From: Rickettsiales bacterium | Lineage (GTDB): Bacteria > Pseudomonadota > Alphaproteobacteria > Rs-D84 > CACZYB01 | Assembly (NCBI GenBank): GCA_031288035.1 | Contig: JAITSG010000056.1 | Coordinates: 1 to 14,474 of the forward strand | Direction: 5' to 3' | DNA: 14,474 nucleotides | Shown: positions 6,352-12,415 of the stretch, piece after piece | How positions within the stretch are numbered: the first letter of the stretch is position 1 | How the letters are laid out: every line of letters starts with the position of its first letter | Translations under genes and position numbers: made by a program | The notes under the pieces: model-generated | What the model was told of the DNA's origin: nothing | The model's input: only the letters and a program-made list of their open reading frames with translations | Databases searched by the model: none

Positions 6352-6380
6352 TTGACTTTCGCGCCGCGCGCGGGTATAAT
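6352..6380 (+). promoter_or_regulatory. Near-consensus sigma70 promoter of gap
   Basis: The -35 is TTGACT (6352-6357), the spacer is 17 bases and the -10 is a perfect TATAAT (6375-6380). The predicted start is near 6387, giving a leader of about 28 nt with AAGGA (6404-6408) as Shine-Dalgarno. This is the strongest promoter match in the window and fits an abundant glycolytic enzyme. Confidence 0.85.
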
Positions 6381-6414
6381 CCGCTACGTTTTCAAACAAA
6401 AGAAAGGATTGGAT

Positions 6415-7431
6415 ATGAAAAAGATCAAAGTTGCCGTAAACGGCTTCGGCCGCATAGGCCGCCTCACCTACCGCGCGCTGCTGGAATCCAGGAGGGAGGA
6501 CATAGAGGTCGTGGCGATAAACGATCTCGGCGCGATCGAGACAAGCGCCCACCTGCTGCGCTATGATTCCGTCCACGGCCGCCTTCCGTTCGACGTGAAG
6601 GTGGACGGTGAGGACATCTCTGTCGGCAATCAGAGGTCTAAGTTCCTGGCCGTCAGGGATCCGAAGGAGCTGCCGTGGAAGTCGCTCGGTATAGACGTAG
6701 TGTTCGAATGCACCGGCATCTTCACGGACAAGGACAAGGCCGTGGTGCACCTTGACGCCGGGGCCGGGCGCGTTCTCGTTTCCGCGCCGAGCAAGGGCGC
6801 CGACATAACGGTCGTGATGGGCGTCAACCACGACAAGATAACGAGGTCGCACAAGGTCGTGTCGAACGCCTCGTGCACGACGAACTGCCTCGCGCCGGTG
6901 GTGCACGTGCTCAACGAGGCTTTCGGAATAAGCCACGGCTTCATGACCACGATACATTCGTACACCGGCGACCAGGTTGCGCTCGACCGCGACTTGAAGG
7001 GGAACCTGTACCGCTCCCGCGCGGCGGCGATAAACATCATCCCCACGTCCACCGGCGCGGCCAAGGCCATAGGCGAGGTCATACCGGAGCTCAAGGGCAG
7101 GCTCGACGGCGTCGCGACGCGCGTGCCGACTCCGGACGTTTCGCTTGTCGACTTCAAGTTCGTGGCCAAGAGGCCCGTGACGGCCGACGAGGTCAACGAC
7201 GCGCTGAGGAAGGCGGCGGCCTCTCCGCGGTTCAAGGGCATTCTGGCGGTCAATTCCGAGCCGCTGGTTTCGACCGACTTCATACACGACCCTCATTCCT
7301 CCACCGTCGACCTGAACGAGACGAAGGTGCTGGAGGGCACGTTCGTCCGGGTGATGAGCTGGTACGACAACGAATGGGGCTATTCCAACCGCATGGGCGA
7401 CGTCGCCGCGGTCATGGGCTCTACATTATAG
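6415..7431 (+). CDS. gap: Glyceraldehyde-3-phosphate dehydrogenase, type I
   Basis: 338 residues, full length. The enzyme converts glyceraldehyde-3-phosphate, phosphate and NAD+ to 1,3-bisphosphoglycerate in the cytoplasm. The NAD-binding motif NGFGRIGR is at 9-16, and D37 in AINDL favours NAD over NADP. The catalytic C154 sits in SNASCTTNC, and H181 in TTIHSYTGDQ is the general base. Substrate-phosphate residues lie in the AAAINIIPTSTGAAKA stretch, and WYDNEWGYSNR closes the domain. The start at 6415 follows AAGGA at a spacing of six; an in-frame ATG at 6328 lies upstream of the promoter and is rejected. The gene appears monocistronic and is convergent with the gene at 7508-7915. AUA supplies 12 of its 19 Ile codons. 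Confidence 0.97.
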   Translation: MKKIKVAVNGFGRIGRLTYRALLESRREDIEVVAINDLGAIETSAHLLRYDSVHGRLPFDVKVDGEDISVGNQRSKFLAVRDPKELPWKSLGIDVVFECTGIFTDKDKAVVHLDAGAGRVLVSAPSKGADITVVMGVNHDKITRSHKVVSNASCTTNCLAPVVHVLNEAFGISHGFMTTIHSYTGDQVALDRDLKGNLYRSRAAAINIIPTSTGAAKAIGEVIPELKGRLDGVATRVPTPDVSLVDFKFVAKRPVTADEVNDALRKAAASPRFKGILAVNSEPLVSTDFIHDPHSSTVDLNETKVLEGTFVRVMSWYDNEWGYSNRMGDVAAVMGSTL

Positions 7432-7450
7432 GCTCCGCGGACGGGGAAGG

Positions 7451-7471
7451 GCCCGGGCGTCCGTCCCGGGC
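7451..7471. terminator. GC hairpin between convergent genes
   Basis: GCCCGGG (7451-7457) and CCCGGGC (7465-7471) form a perfect 7-bp stem with a 7-base loop, midway between the gap stop (7431) and the convergent stop (7508). The downstream T-run is poor on both strands (gccatttat on +). It may act as a bidirectional terminator or roadblock. Confidence 0.45.
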
Positions 7472-7507
7472 GCCATTTATGGAGCGTCCGCGTGCCGGCG
7501 GGGCGGA

Positions 7508-7915
7508 TCAGTACGATATGGTTCCGCCCTGTTCGGCGATTTTGAATCCGTGGATATAGCAGTATTTCTTGACTCCCTTCGCCGGATCGCCGAAGGTTTC
7601 GTCGCCGCACGGGGATCCGCTGGGCACCGTTTTCCTGACTATCGCGCCGTACCTTATCTTCGCGGAACCGCCGGGAACCGTGAATTCGTCGCCTTCTTTC
7701 GCGATTGTTATGCCAACGGCGTCGAAGCACTGCTTTCTGGTCTTCCCTGCCGGATCGCCGAACGTCGCGTTGTTGCACGCCATTTTCGAGAGCGGAACGG
7801 CGTCCTTTTCAGCGAGGATTCCGTACATTATCTCGCGGTCCTCTGCCTTCGCCCCGGACGTCAGGGCGAGGGCTGCCGCGCACGTTGCGGCGAACAGTTT
7901 GGTCGATTTTTTCAT
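7508..7915 (-). CDS. Small secreted protein with two C-x3-TFGDPA-x6-C repeats
   Basis: 135 residues, not recognised as a named family. The signal peptide is MKKSTKLFAATCAAALALTS, with likely cleavage after GAKA (residue 24). The mature protein is an internal duplication. Repeat 1 has C47 NNATFGDPAG...C63 followed by ITIAKEGDEF. Repeat 2 has C103 GDETFGDPAK...C119 followed by FKIAEQGGTI. The Cys-Cys distance is 16 in both, and the repeats are 56 residues apart, so each probably forms a small disulfide-closed module. The start has AAGGAG (minus strand, 7927-7922) six or seven bases upstream. The gene is preceded by its own promoter and a 185-nt structured leader, and appears monocistronic. A periplasmic or surface location is inferred. 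Confidence 0.82.
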   Translation of the reverse strand: MKKSTKLFAATCAAALALTSGAKAEDREIMYGILAEKDAVPLSKMACNNATFGDPAGKTRKQCFDAVGITIAKEGDEFTVPGGSAKIRYGAIVRKTVPSGSPCGDETFGDPAKGVKKYCYIHGFKIAEQGGTISY

Positions 7916-8100
7916 CTCATACTCCTTTCGTTGCGTTTTTAGCGTCGCGAAAGACGGCGGGACAGTTGAAAATCACAAACAGATGATTCCTCCGGCTTTC
8001 GATATATGGCCGGAGGTATCCCGCCTAGGACGAGATGTTTTGGCGCGCGTGGCGCGCCCTGTTTGCGGGTTTTCAACAACCCGGCGCCCTTTTGGACACG
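7916..8100 (-). promoter_or_regulatory. Structured 5' leader B: second copy of the RNA element
   Basis: Read on the minus strand: hairpin CGGGTT (8083-8078)/AACCCG (8071-8066) with loop GTTGAA (8077-8072), then a linker of about 40 nt. The outer stem is GGCGGGA (8025-8019)/TCCCGCC (7962-7956) and encloses hairpin CCTCCGGC (8016-8009)/GCCGGAGG (7996-7989). AATCA (7988-7984), eight bases and TGATT (7975-7971) follow. TTCAAC (7970-7965) is fully complementary to the GTTGAA loop. The same parts occur in the same order in the leader at 5382-5556. A further stem, CTTTCG (7953-7948)/CGAAAG (7930-7925), can cover the Shine-Dalgarno at 7927-7922. This suggests translational control by an unknown signal. 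Confidence 0.65.
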
Positions 8101-8106
8101 CCTTTG

Positions 8107-8135
8107 ATTATATCACTTGTTTCGGGAAATGTAAA
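8107..8135 (-). promoter_or_regulatory. Sigma70 promoter of the repeat-protein gene
   Basis: On the minus strand, the -35 is TTTACA (8135-8130), the spacer is 17 bases and the -10 is a perfect TATAAT (8112-8107). The predicted start is near 8100, about 185 nt before the ATG. The -35 box begins only 17 bases after the stop codon of the upstream gene. Confidence 0.82.
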
Positions 8136-8152
8136 GGCCGGGGCAAGACGCG

Positions 8153-9001
8153 TCAGAATGTGAAGTCCTTGGCCTTGAACTTCCTGCGCGCGTCCTTTAT
8201 GGCTTCCTCTATGTCGTGCAGGTACTGCTTCTGGTTGTACAGCGTCAGCTTTCCGAATTCGGCGACCAGCTCGGTCTTGAATTCCTCCTTGGGGTCGAGG
8301 ACCCAGTGGTTCGGCTTCACGTTCGGCTCTCCGTACTTCAGCCTCAGGTTGTACCAGAACGCGCGGCGCCTCTCGTCGCGCTGGTATTGGAAGTTCTTCG
8401 CGGGCCCGAGCTTCTTGTTCACGTCGTTTTCATAGGCTATCTTCCATACTTTGTTGAACGTGACCGGGCTTGTGAAATGCACCGTGACCTTTTCGTCGGT
8501 GGCGCCGTTCTTGTACGCGACGTCAGATATGTACCTCATCTTGTCCTTCCTGGCAAGCCCGTCTATGCAGCCCTTTATCGCGTCCGGAAGGTATATGTTG
8601 TGGTCGCGGCACACGGCGTCGTAGTTGAACTGGAAATACTCCGGTATGGCGTAGTTTATCTTCGTCATCTTGTATTTCCGCTCCTTCATTATGTCCTTGA
8701 CCTTGTCGTAGTCCTGGCCGAGTGTTATGCCGGCTATGTCGAAGCCCTTCACGCGTTCGTTGAGAGTGCCGTCGACCTCGGAATCCCTTTCGAATTCGTC
8801 GTATTCCTCTATGTTGTCAAGCTCGTCGTCTGATACGAAATCGTCTTCCTCTTCATCCTCGGCCTCATCTTCGGCCTCGTCTTCCTCTACCTCCTCTTCT
8901 TCTTCGTCATAGTCCGCGTCGGCGTCCTCCACCTCCTGCGCGATCGCAGGGACGGGCGCAAGCGGCAGCAGAAGCATGAGCATGAGCAGGATTTTGCGCA
9001 A
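8153..9001 (-). CDS. Exported protein with acidic linker and C-terminal domain (unknown function)
   Basis: 282 residues. The signal peptide covers 1-21 (LLMLMLLLPLAPVPAIA, cleavage before QE). Residues 23-76 are strikingly acidic: nearly all Glu/Asp, with a few Ala, Tyr and Val. A folded domain follows from about 84, starting VKGFDIAGITLGQDYDKVKDIM. This resembles the opening of periplasmic domains of the type 'I.LGM....V...L', although I cannot name the family. C131 and C145 may form a disulfide, and the C-terminal 60 residues are basic and aromatic. The start codon is TTG (9001), with GGAGGA (minus strand, 9011-9006) four bases upstream; no ATG gives a complete signal peptide. The acidic segment could bind cations or act as a flexible spacer; this is inference. 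Confidence 0.78.
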   Translation of the reverse strand: MRKILLMLMLLLPLAPVPAIAQEVEDADADYDEEEEEVEEDEAEDEAEDEEEDDFVSDDELDNIEEYDEFERDSEVDGTLNERVKGFDIAGITLGQDYDKVKDIMKERKYKMTKINYAIPEYFQFNYDAVCRDHNIYLPDAIKGCIDGLARKDKMRYISDVAYKNGATDEKVTVHFTSPVTFNKVWKIAYENDVNKKLGPAKNFQYQRDERRRAFWYNLRLKYGEPNVKPNHWVLDPKEEFKTELVAEFGKLTLYNQKQYLHDIEEAIKDARRKFKAKDFTF

Positions 9002-9018
9002 TCTTTCCTCCGTCGTTT

Positions 9019-9048
9019 ATTATAGATTAAGGGAGCCCGAACATTCAA
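9019..9048 (-). promoter_or_regulatory. Promoter of the acidic-linker gene
   Basis: On the minus strand, the -35 is TTGAAT (9048-9043), the spacer is 18 bases and the -10 is TATAAT (9024-9019). The predicted start is near 9012, so the leader is only about 11 nt and begins essentially at the Shine-Dalgarno GGAGGA. Confidence 0.7.
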
Positions 9049-9139
9049 GCATAAAAACTGGCCGCGATCGGCGGGCCTCGTCCGGCTCTTAAGTGCGAGG
9101 CGCGGCCGGATGCCTGTCGCCCGGGCGGGTTTCCACGGG

Positions 9140-9916
9140 TTATTTCCGGAGCATTATTTTCTTAAGCCGCCCGTCCGATTCCATGGCCGATAGCCTTTCC
9201 GCCATGAATTCGAACAGTCCCTTGGCGCTTCCGCCGTGCGAAACCTGCTTCGACTTGGATTCCCGGTTGACGGCTATGAAGAAAAGCGCGCGGCTTTTCG
9301 AGTGCCGGTTTATCTTCAGCGTCTTTATGCGTTCCGCGCCGGCGTTCTTGTCCAGGTATCCGGACATGAGCGACGACGGGATTATCAGTATTTCCGTGCC
9401 GGACAGCACGGCGTCCACGGCCTCGTCCGCGGTTTGGAAATATTCCGGCGAGGAGGCGGCCAGTATTGGCAGATAGAGCCCGGCCAGGGCCACGGCCCTG
9501 CGCGAGCCCAGGAGCTGCAGTATCTCGCGGTCCAGCCCCTTTATGGCCTTGCCGCCGGAATTTATCACCACGTCGAGCGAGTCGTCGAATATCGGCGTCG
9601 GCACGAAGTCCAGCAGGCCGAGCAGGTGCTCGTCGAACGCTACGCCGACCGCGAAGTCGAAGTTGCCGGCCATCGCGCCCTGCACGGCGTCGTTGTATGT
9701 TTCGCTGGCCGAGAACTGGAGCCGGGCGTCCGATCCGTCGAACGCCTCGCGCACCAGCTCGAAGTACGCGCCGGCCCCGCCGGCGTAATAGTTGTTCTTC
9801 GAGCTTACGTTCAGGTAGCCGAGGTCCGGCGGCACGGTGTACTTGAGCGTCTCTATGGTCTGCGCCGCGGCGGCCTGCGCGAGAATTGCTGAAAGTATGA
9901 CGAATATCCCCCTCAT
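9140..9916 (-). CDS. Periplasmic solute-binding-like protein (family 3)
   Basis: 258 residues. The signal peptide is MRGIFVILSAILAQAAAA (cleavage near residue 18). The mature part has the layout of family 3 (amino-acid type) binding proteins. LKYTVPPDLGYLNV opens it, ELVREAFDGSDARLQF follows, then the characteristic QGAMAGNFDFAVGVAF (the 'l..G..D...' motif), and later TADEAVDAVLSGTEILIIPSS. It ends SDGRLKKIMLRK, the usual 'G...ki...' close of this fold. No permease or ATPase gene is beside it, so a transport role is uncertain; a sensor or scavenger role is equally possible. The start ATG (9916) is seven bases after the lptG stop, with AGGAAGGA directly upstream, so it is translated as the second gene of the lptG operon. 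Confidence 0.75.
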   Translation of the reverse strand: MRGIFVILSAILAQAAAAQTIETLKYTVPPDLGYLNVSSKNNYYAGGAGAYFELVREAFDGSDARLQFSASETYNDAVQGAMAGNFDFAVGVAFDEHLLGLLDFVPTPIFDDSLDVVINSGGKAIKGLDREILQLLGSRRAVALAGLYLPILAASSPEYFQTADEAVDAVLSGTEILIIPSSLMSGYLDKNAGAERIKTLKINRHSKSRALFFIAVNRESKSKQVSHGGSAKGLFEFMAERLSAMESDGRLKKIMLRK

Positions 9917-9923
9917 GTCCTTC

Positions 9924-11036
9924 CTATCCGTCTTCCATTTCCAGGAGCGCCGTGCTGGACACCAGGAGGGCGACCAGCGGTATGCTTATGCAAGACAGCA
10001 GCACGGGCATCCGTCCCGCGGCCCCCATGGCCTTGACCACCTGGGCGAGGAAGAACGCCACGAACCCTATGCCTATGCCGCCGGAAAGCTTGATGAACAG
10101 GTGGGCCTGGTTCCGCTTCGGCGATATGGAGAATATGGCCGATATGAACAGCATGGATATCAGCGTCAGCGGCGTGAACAGGAGGGAATAGAAGTGCGCC
10201 TTGTGCCTTCTGGCCGAGAATCCCGCGGATTCGAAGAATTCTATGAACGACGGCAGGCTCCAGAACGAGAAGCTCTCCGGCTTGGACGAGTTCTCCTCTA
10301 TCTTGTCAACCGACAGCTGCGTGGGATAGGACATTGTAGCGCTTTGCGTTTCGGCAAGGTCGGACGACACCGTCCTCACGTCCTTGAGCCTCAGGTCCGT
10401 TTCGGTCAGGTTTCCGGATTTGGCCTCTATCGTGCGCCTGATCCGGCTGTCCTCCGCTATTTCGAATATGGTTATGTCCTTCGCGTCTATGGAGTTGCCG
10501 TTCCTCTTCACGCTTCCCGCGTAAAGGAAGCTGTCGCGTCCGTCTTCCCGTCGTTCCTTGAGCCACAGTCCGTTCTGCGAGAACAGCATGGGGTTTGAAT
10601 GCGACATGCCGTACCTGTAGCTTATCTTTTCCACCCGGCGGTTGAGCACGGCCGATATGGGGTTCAGGACCGCCATGTGCGCCGCGCCTATGAGCGCGCA
10701 GGCCAGCACCATCGGGGAAAGGAAGCTCCACACCGATATTCCGACCGAGCGGATTATGGTAAGCTCGCTCGACCTGGACATGCGCCAGAACGCTATCGTC
10801 CCGGCGATAAGCACCGAGAGGGGCAGGAGGACTTCCAGGGCGCCGAACGCGCCGGCCAGGGATATTTCCAGGAGGGCGGCCATGGGTACGGGCGAGGCGC
10901 TCGACGCGCCGACGGCCGTGTTTATCATGGTGAACAGGAATATTATTCCGAATATCGCCCCGAATATCATGAAGAACGCGCGCGCGAAGTGCCCCGTCAG
11001 GAAGCGGTTCAGTATATGGTGCTTGAACATCCTCAT
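9924..11036 (-). CDS. lptG: LPS export permease LptG (YjgQ family)
   Basis: 370 residues. LptG and LptF form the inner-membrane part of the LptB2FG complex, which extracts lipopolysaccharide and feeds it to LptC/A. One N-terminal helix (about 15-37) is followed by helices around 50-75 and 90-120. The LptG-like coupling segment is SSELTIIRSVGIS. A periplasmic beta-jellyroll (about 130-265) then precedes three C-terminal helices (RRHKAHFYSLLFTPLTLISM and on) and the ending LEMEDG. The start is the ATG at 11036 (MRMFKHHIL); a second ATG at 11030 is possible. Longer frames extending upstream would run through the opposite-strand operon. lptF is not adjacent. The gene has its own promoter and appears leaderless. 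Confidence 0.9.
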   Translation of the reverse strand: MRMFKHHILNRFLTGHFARAFFMIFGAIFGIIFLFTMINTAVGASSASPVPMAALLEISLAGAFGALEVLLPLSVLIAGTIAFWRMSRSSELTIIRSVGISVWSFLSPMVLACALIGAAHMAVLNPISAVLNRRVEKISYRYGMSHSNPMLFSQNGLWLKERREDGRDSFLYAGSVKRNGNSIDAKDITIFEIAEDSRIRRTIEAKSGNLTETDLRLKDVRTVSSDLAETQSATMSYPTQLSVDKIEENSSKPESFSFWSLPSFIEFFESAGFSARRHKAHFYSLLFTPLTLISMLFISAIFSISPKRNQAHLFIKLSGGIGIGFVAFFLAQVVKAMGAAGRMPVLLSCISIPLVALLVSSTALLEMEDG

Positions 11037-11043
11037 GTATGGG

Positions 11044-11072
11044 ATTATACGAGGTTTGATTTCTCTTTGCAA
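11044..11072 (-). promoter_or_regulatory. lptG promoter (leftward), sharing its -35 with the opposite promoter
   Basis: On the minus strand, the -35 is TTGCAA (11072-11067), the spacer is 17 bases and the -10 is a perfect TATAAT (11049-11044). The predicted start is near 11037, one base before the ATG, so the transcript would be leaderless or have a 1-nt leader. Confidence 0.78.
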
Positions 11073-11095
11073 GGCCGTCCGAAATGTGGTATCAT
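11067..11095 (+). promoter_or_regulatory. Pilin-like operon promoter (rightward), sharing its -35
   Basis: The -35 is TTGCAA (11067-11072), the same six bases used by the leftward promoter, because the hexamer is its own reverse complement. The spacer is 17 bases, and the -10 is TATCAT (11090-11095) with an extended TGN (11087-11089). The predicted start is near 11102, one base before the ATG at 11103. Confidence 0.75.
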
Positions 11096-11102
11096 ATGGG
11101 GC

Positions 11103-12413
11103 ATGGGGAGGGTTGGGAAAGCCGAGTCCGCGAAGGGCGGCGTGATGCTCGAGGTTCTGTTGGGCCTGGGGATAATGATTATAATGACCCCGATAATCCT
11201 GCGCCAGATCCGCAAGTACAACGAGCAGATAGCCGCCGAGGAGGTCGTGGCCCAGATGGGCATGATACAAAAGGCCGTGTCCGCGTACATATCGTTCGAC
11301 AAGAGCGCGATACCCGCTGGGTGCGTCGAGCGCGAGGGCCAGCCCATGAAGGCCGTTCTGGCGACGTACGGCGGGCGCAACCTGGCGCTTAGGAACGGCT
11401 TCGGCCAAAGCTATTACTTCGTCACGTGCCGCAAGCTTTCTGGCGATATCGTGGCCATGGTCGGCGCGCGCGGCGGCAATCTGGACGACGAGGGCCTTAA
11501 CGGCCTGGGCCAGTACATGTTCGACCAGGGCGCCGTGGTCAACAAGGACAACCTGCTGGTTTCGAACTACGATTTCTCGCTCGATCCGGAGCTCGAGAGG
11601 GTGGCCAAGCAGAACAAGCTCTCGCTGATCATGTTCGTGTCCGACGCGAACATAACGTCGGATTTCCTTCACGCGGACAGGATAAACGGCCCCCAGGGCA
11701 GCCTGGTGAACACCATGCTGGTCGACCTGAACATGAGCGGCAATCCGATAAAGGCCGCGGCGGGCATATACGGCGGGGGCCTGATCGTGTCCGACAGCAT
11801 GTCCGCCGACGCCATCACTGGCGTCCGCGCCGAGATAACCAAGGACTTCGAGATAAAGGGCGCCATGTCGTTCCACGGGGAGACCCGGGACGTCAAGGAT
11901 TCGCTGACCCACGGCGACTTTCCGTTCGACACGTATTACCTGTATGCCAACGAGGTGAGCACGTACAACGCGTCGTTCGTCCAGATAAGCATGCCGAATG
12001 CCGACCTTGCGGCCAAGTCGCTCGAATCCTCGCTGCTGTCCGTCCGCGGCGATCTGACAATCGACGAGGGGGCGGACACGGAGGTTTCGATAGGCGACAT
12101 CGCGGCGAATACAGGCATGTCCTCCGGACCCAGGTCGAACGACGTGGGCGAGTTCGTCCTCAACGACGCGGACGGCGGCGGGATCGTGTATTCCGGCGAC
12201 TACGAGGACGGGCTGTTCTCGCTCGACGCGAGTTCTACCATAAGCCTTTCCGGGGTAAGCTCGGTCATTGACATATGCTGGGTATCCTCAAGCGGTTCCG
12301 AGAGTTGCGTGTCGGATATGGTGGACGCCATATACCAGACTCTAATGACTGTCGCCGCCGCGTACCAGGATGCCGCGTACGAGATCGGGTGCAAGAACGC
12401 GGGAGGATGCTGA
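11103..12413 (+). CDS. Type IV pilin-like protein 1 (PilV/shufflon-N-like)
   Basis: 436 residues. A short leader ends in KG, and the prepilin cleavage site is predicted between the two Gly of KGGVMLE, which puts Glu at +5. The hydrophobic helix GVMLEVLLGLGIMIIMTPIILRQI follows, leading into an amphipathic stretch with QKAVSAYI. The long passenger contains LNMSGNPIKAAAGIYGGGLIVSDSMSADAI, similar to the LxMxGNxI...G.....V.A repeats of PilV-type constant regions, and then further beta-rich repeats. It ends with a Cys-bearing tail (ICWVSS..ESCVSD...IGCKNAGGC). The start is ATG 11103; the longer upstream frame runs through lptG. There is no clear Shine-Dalgarno, which fits leaderless translation. 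First gene of a tandem set of three. Confidence 0.78.
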   Translation: MGRVGKAESAKGGVMLEVLLGLGIMIIMTPIILRQIRKYNEQIAAEEVVAQMGMIQKAVSAYISFDKSAIPAGCVEREGQPMKAVLATYGGRNLALRNGFGQSYYFVTCRKLSGDIVAMVGARGGNLDDEGLNGLGQYMFDQGAVVNKDNLLVSNYDFSLDPELERVAKQNKLSLIMFVSDANITSDFLHADRINGPQGSLVNTMLVDLNMSGNPIKAAAGIYGGGLIVSDSMSADAITGVRAEITKDFEIKGAMSFHGETRDVKDSLTHGDFPFDTYYLYANEVSTYNASFVQISMPNADLAAKSLESSLLSVRGDLTIDEGADTEVSIGDIAANTGMSSGPRSNDVGEFVLNDADGGGIVYSGDYEDGLFSLDASSTISLSGVSSVIDICWVSSSGSESCVSDMVDAIYQTLMTVAAAYQDAAYEIGCKNAGGC

Positions 12414-12415
12414 GC

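Noticed and set aside
7916..8100. Free-standing small RNA (6S-like) instead of a leader
   Set aside because: The size is similar, but there is no terminator before the ATG. The transcript would run into a Shine-Dalgarno and gene, and the second copy at 5382-5556 is likewise a leader.
9061..9139. Terminator between the solute-binding-like gene and the acidic-linker gene
   Set aside because: GCCTCG/CGAGGC can pair, but with a long loop and no T-run on the minus strand; the support is insufficient.
10599..11102. Upstream extension of pilin-like gene 1 on the + strand
   Set aside because: It lies antisense within lptG. The class III signal begins at 11103 and a promoter sits directly before it.
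12275..12415. Upstream extension of pilin-like gene 2
   Set aside because: It overlaps the end of gene 1, whereas ATG 12416 has a properly spaced GGGAGG and gives an eight-residue prepilin leader.
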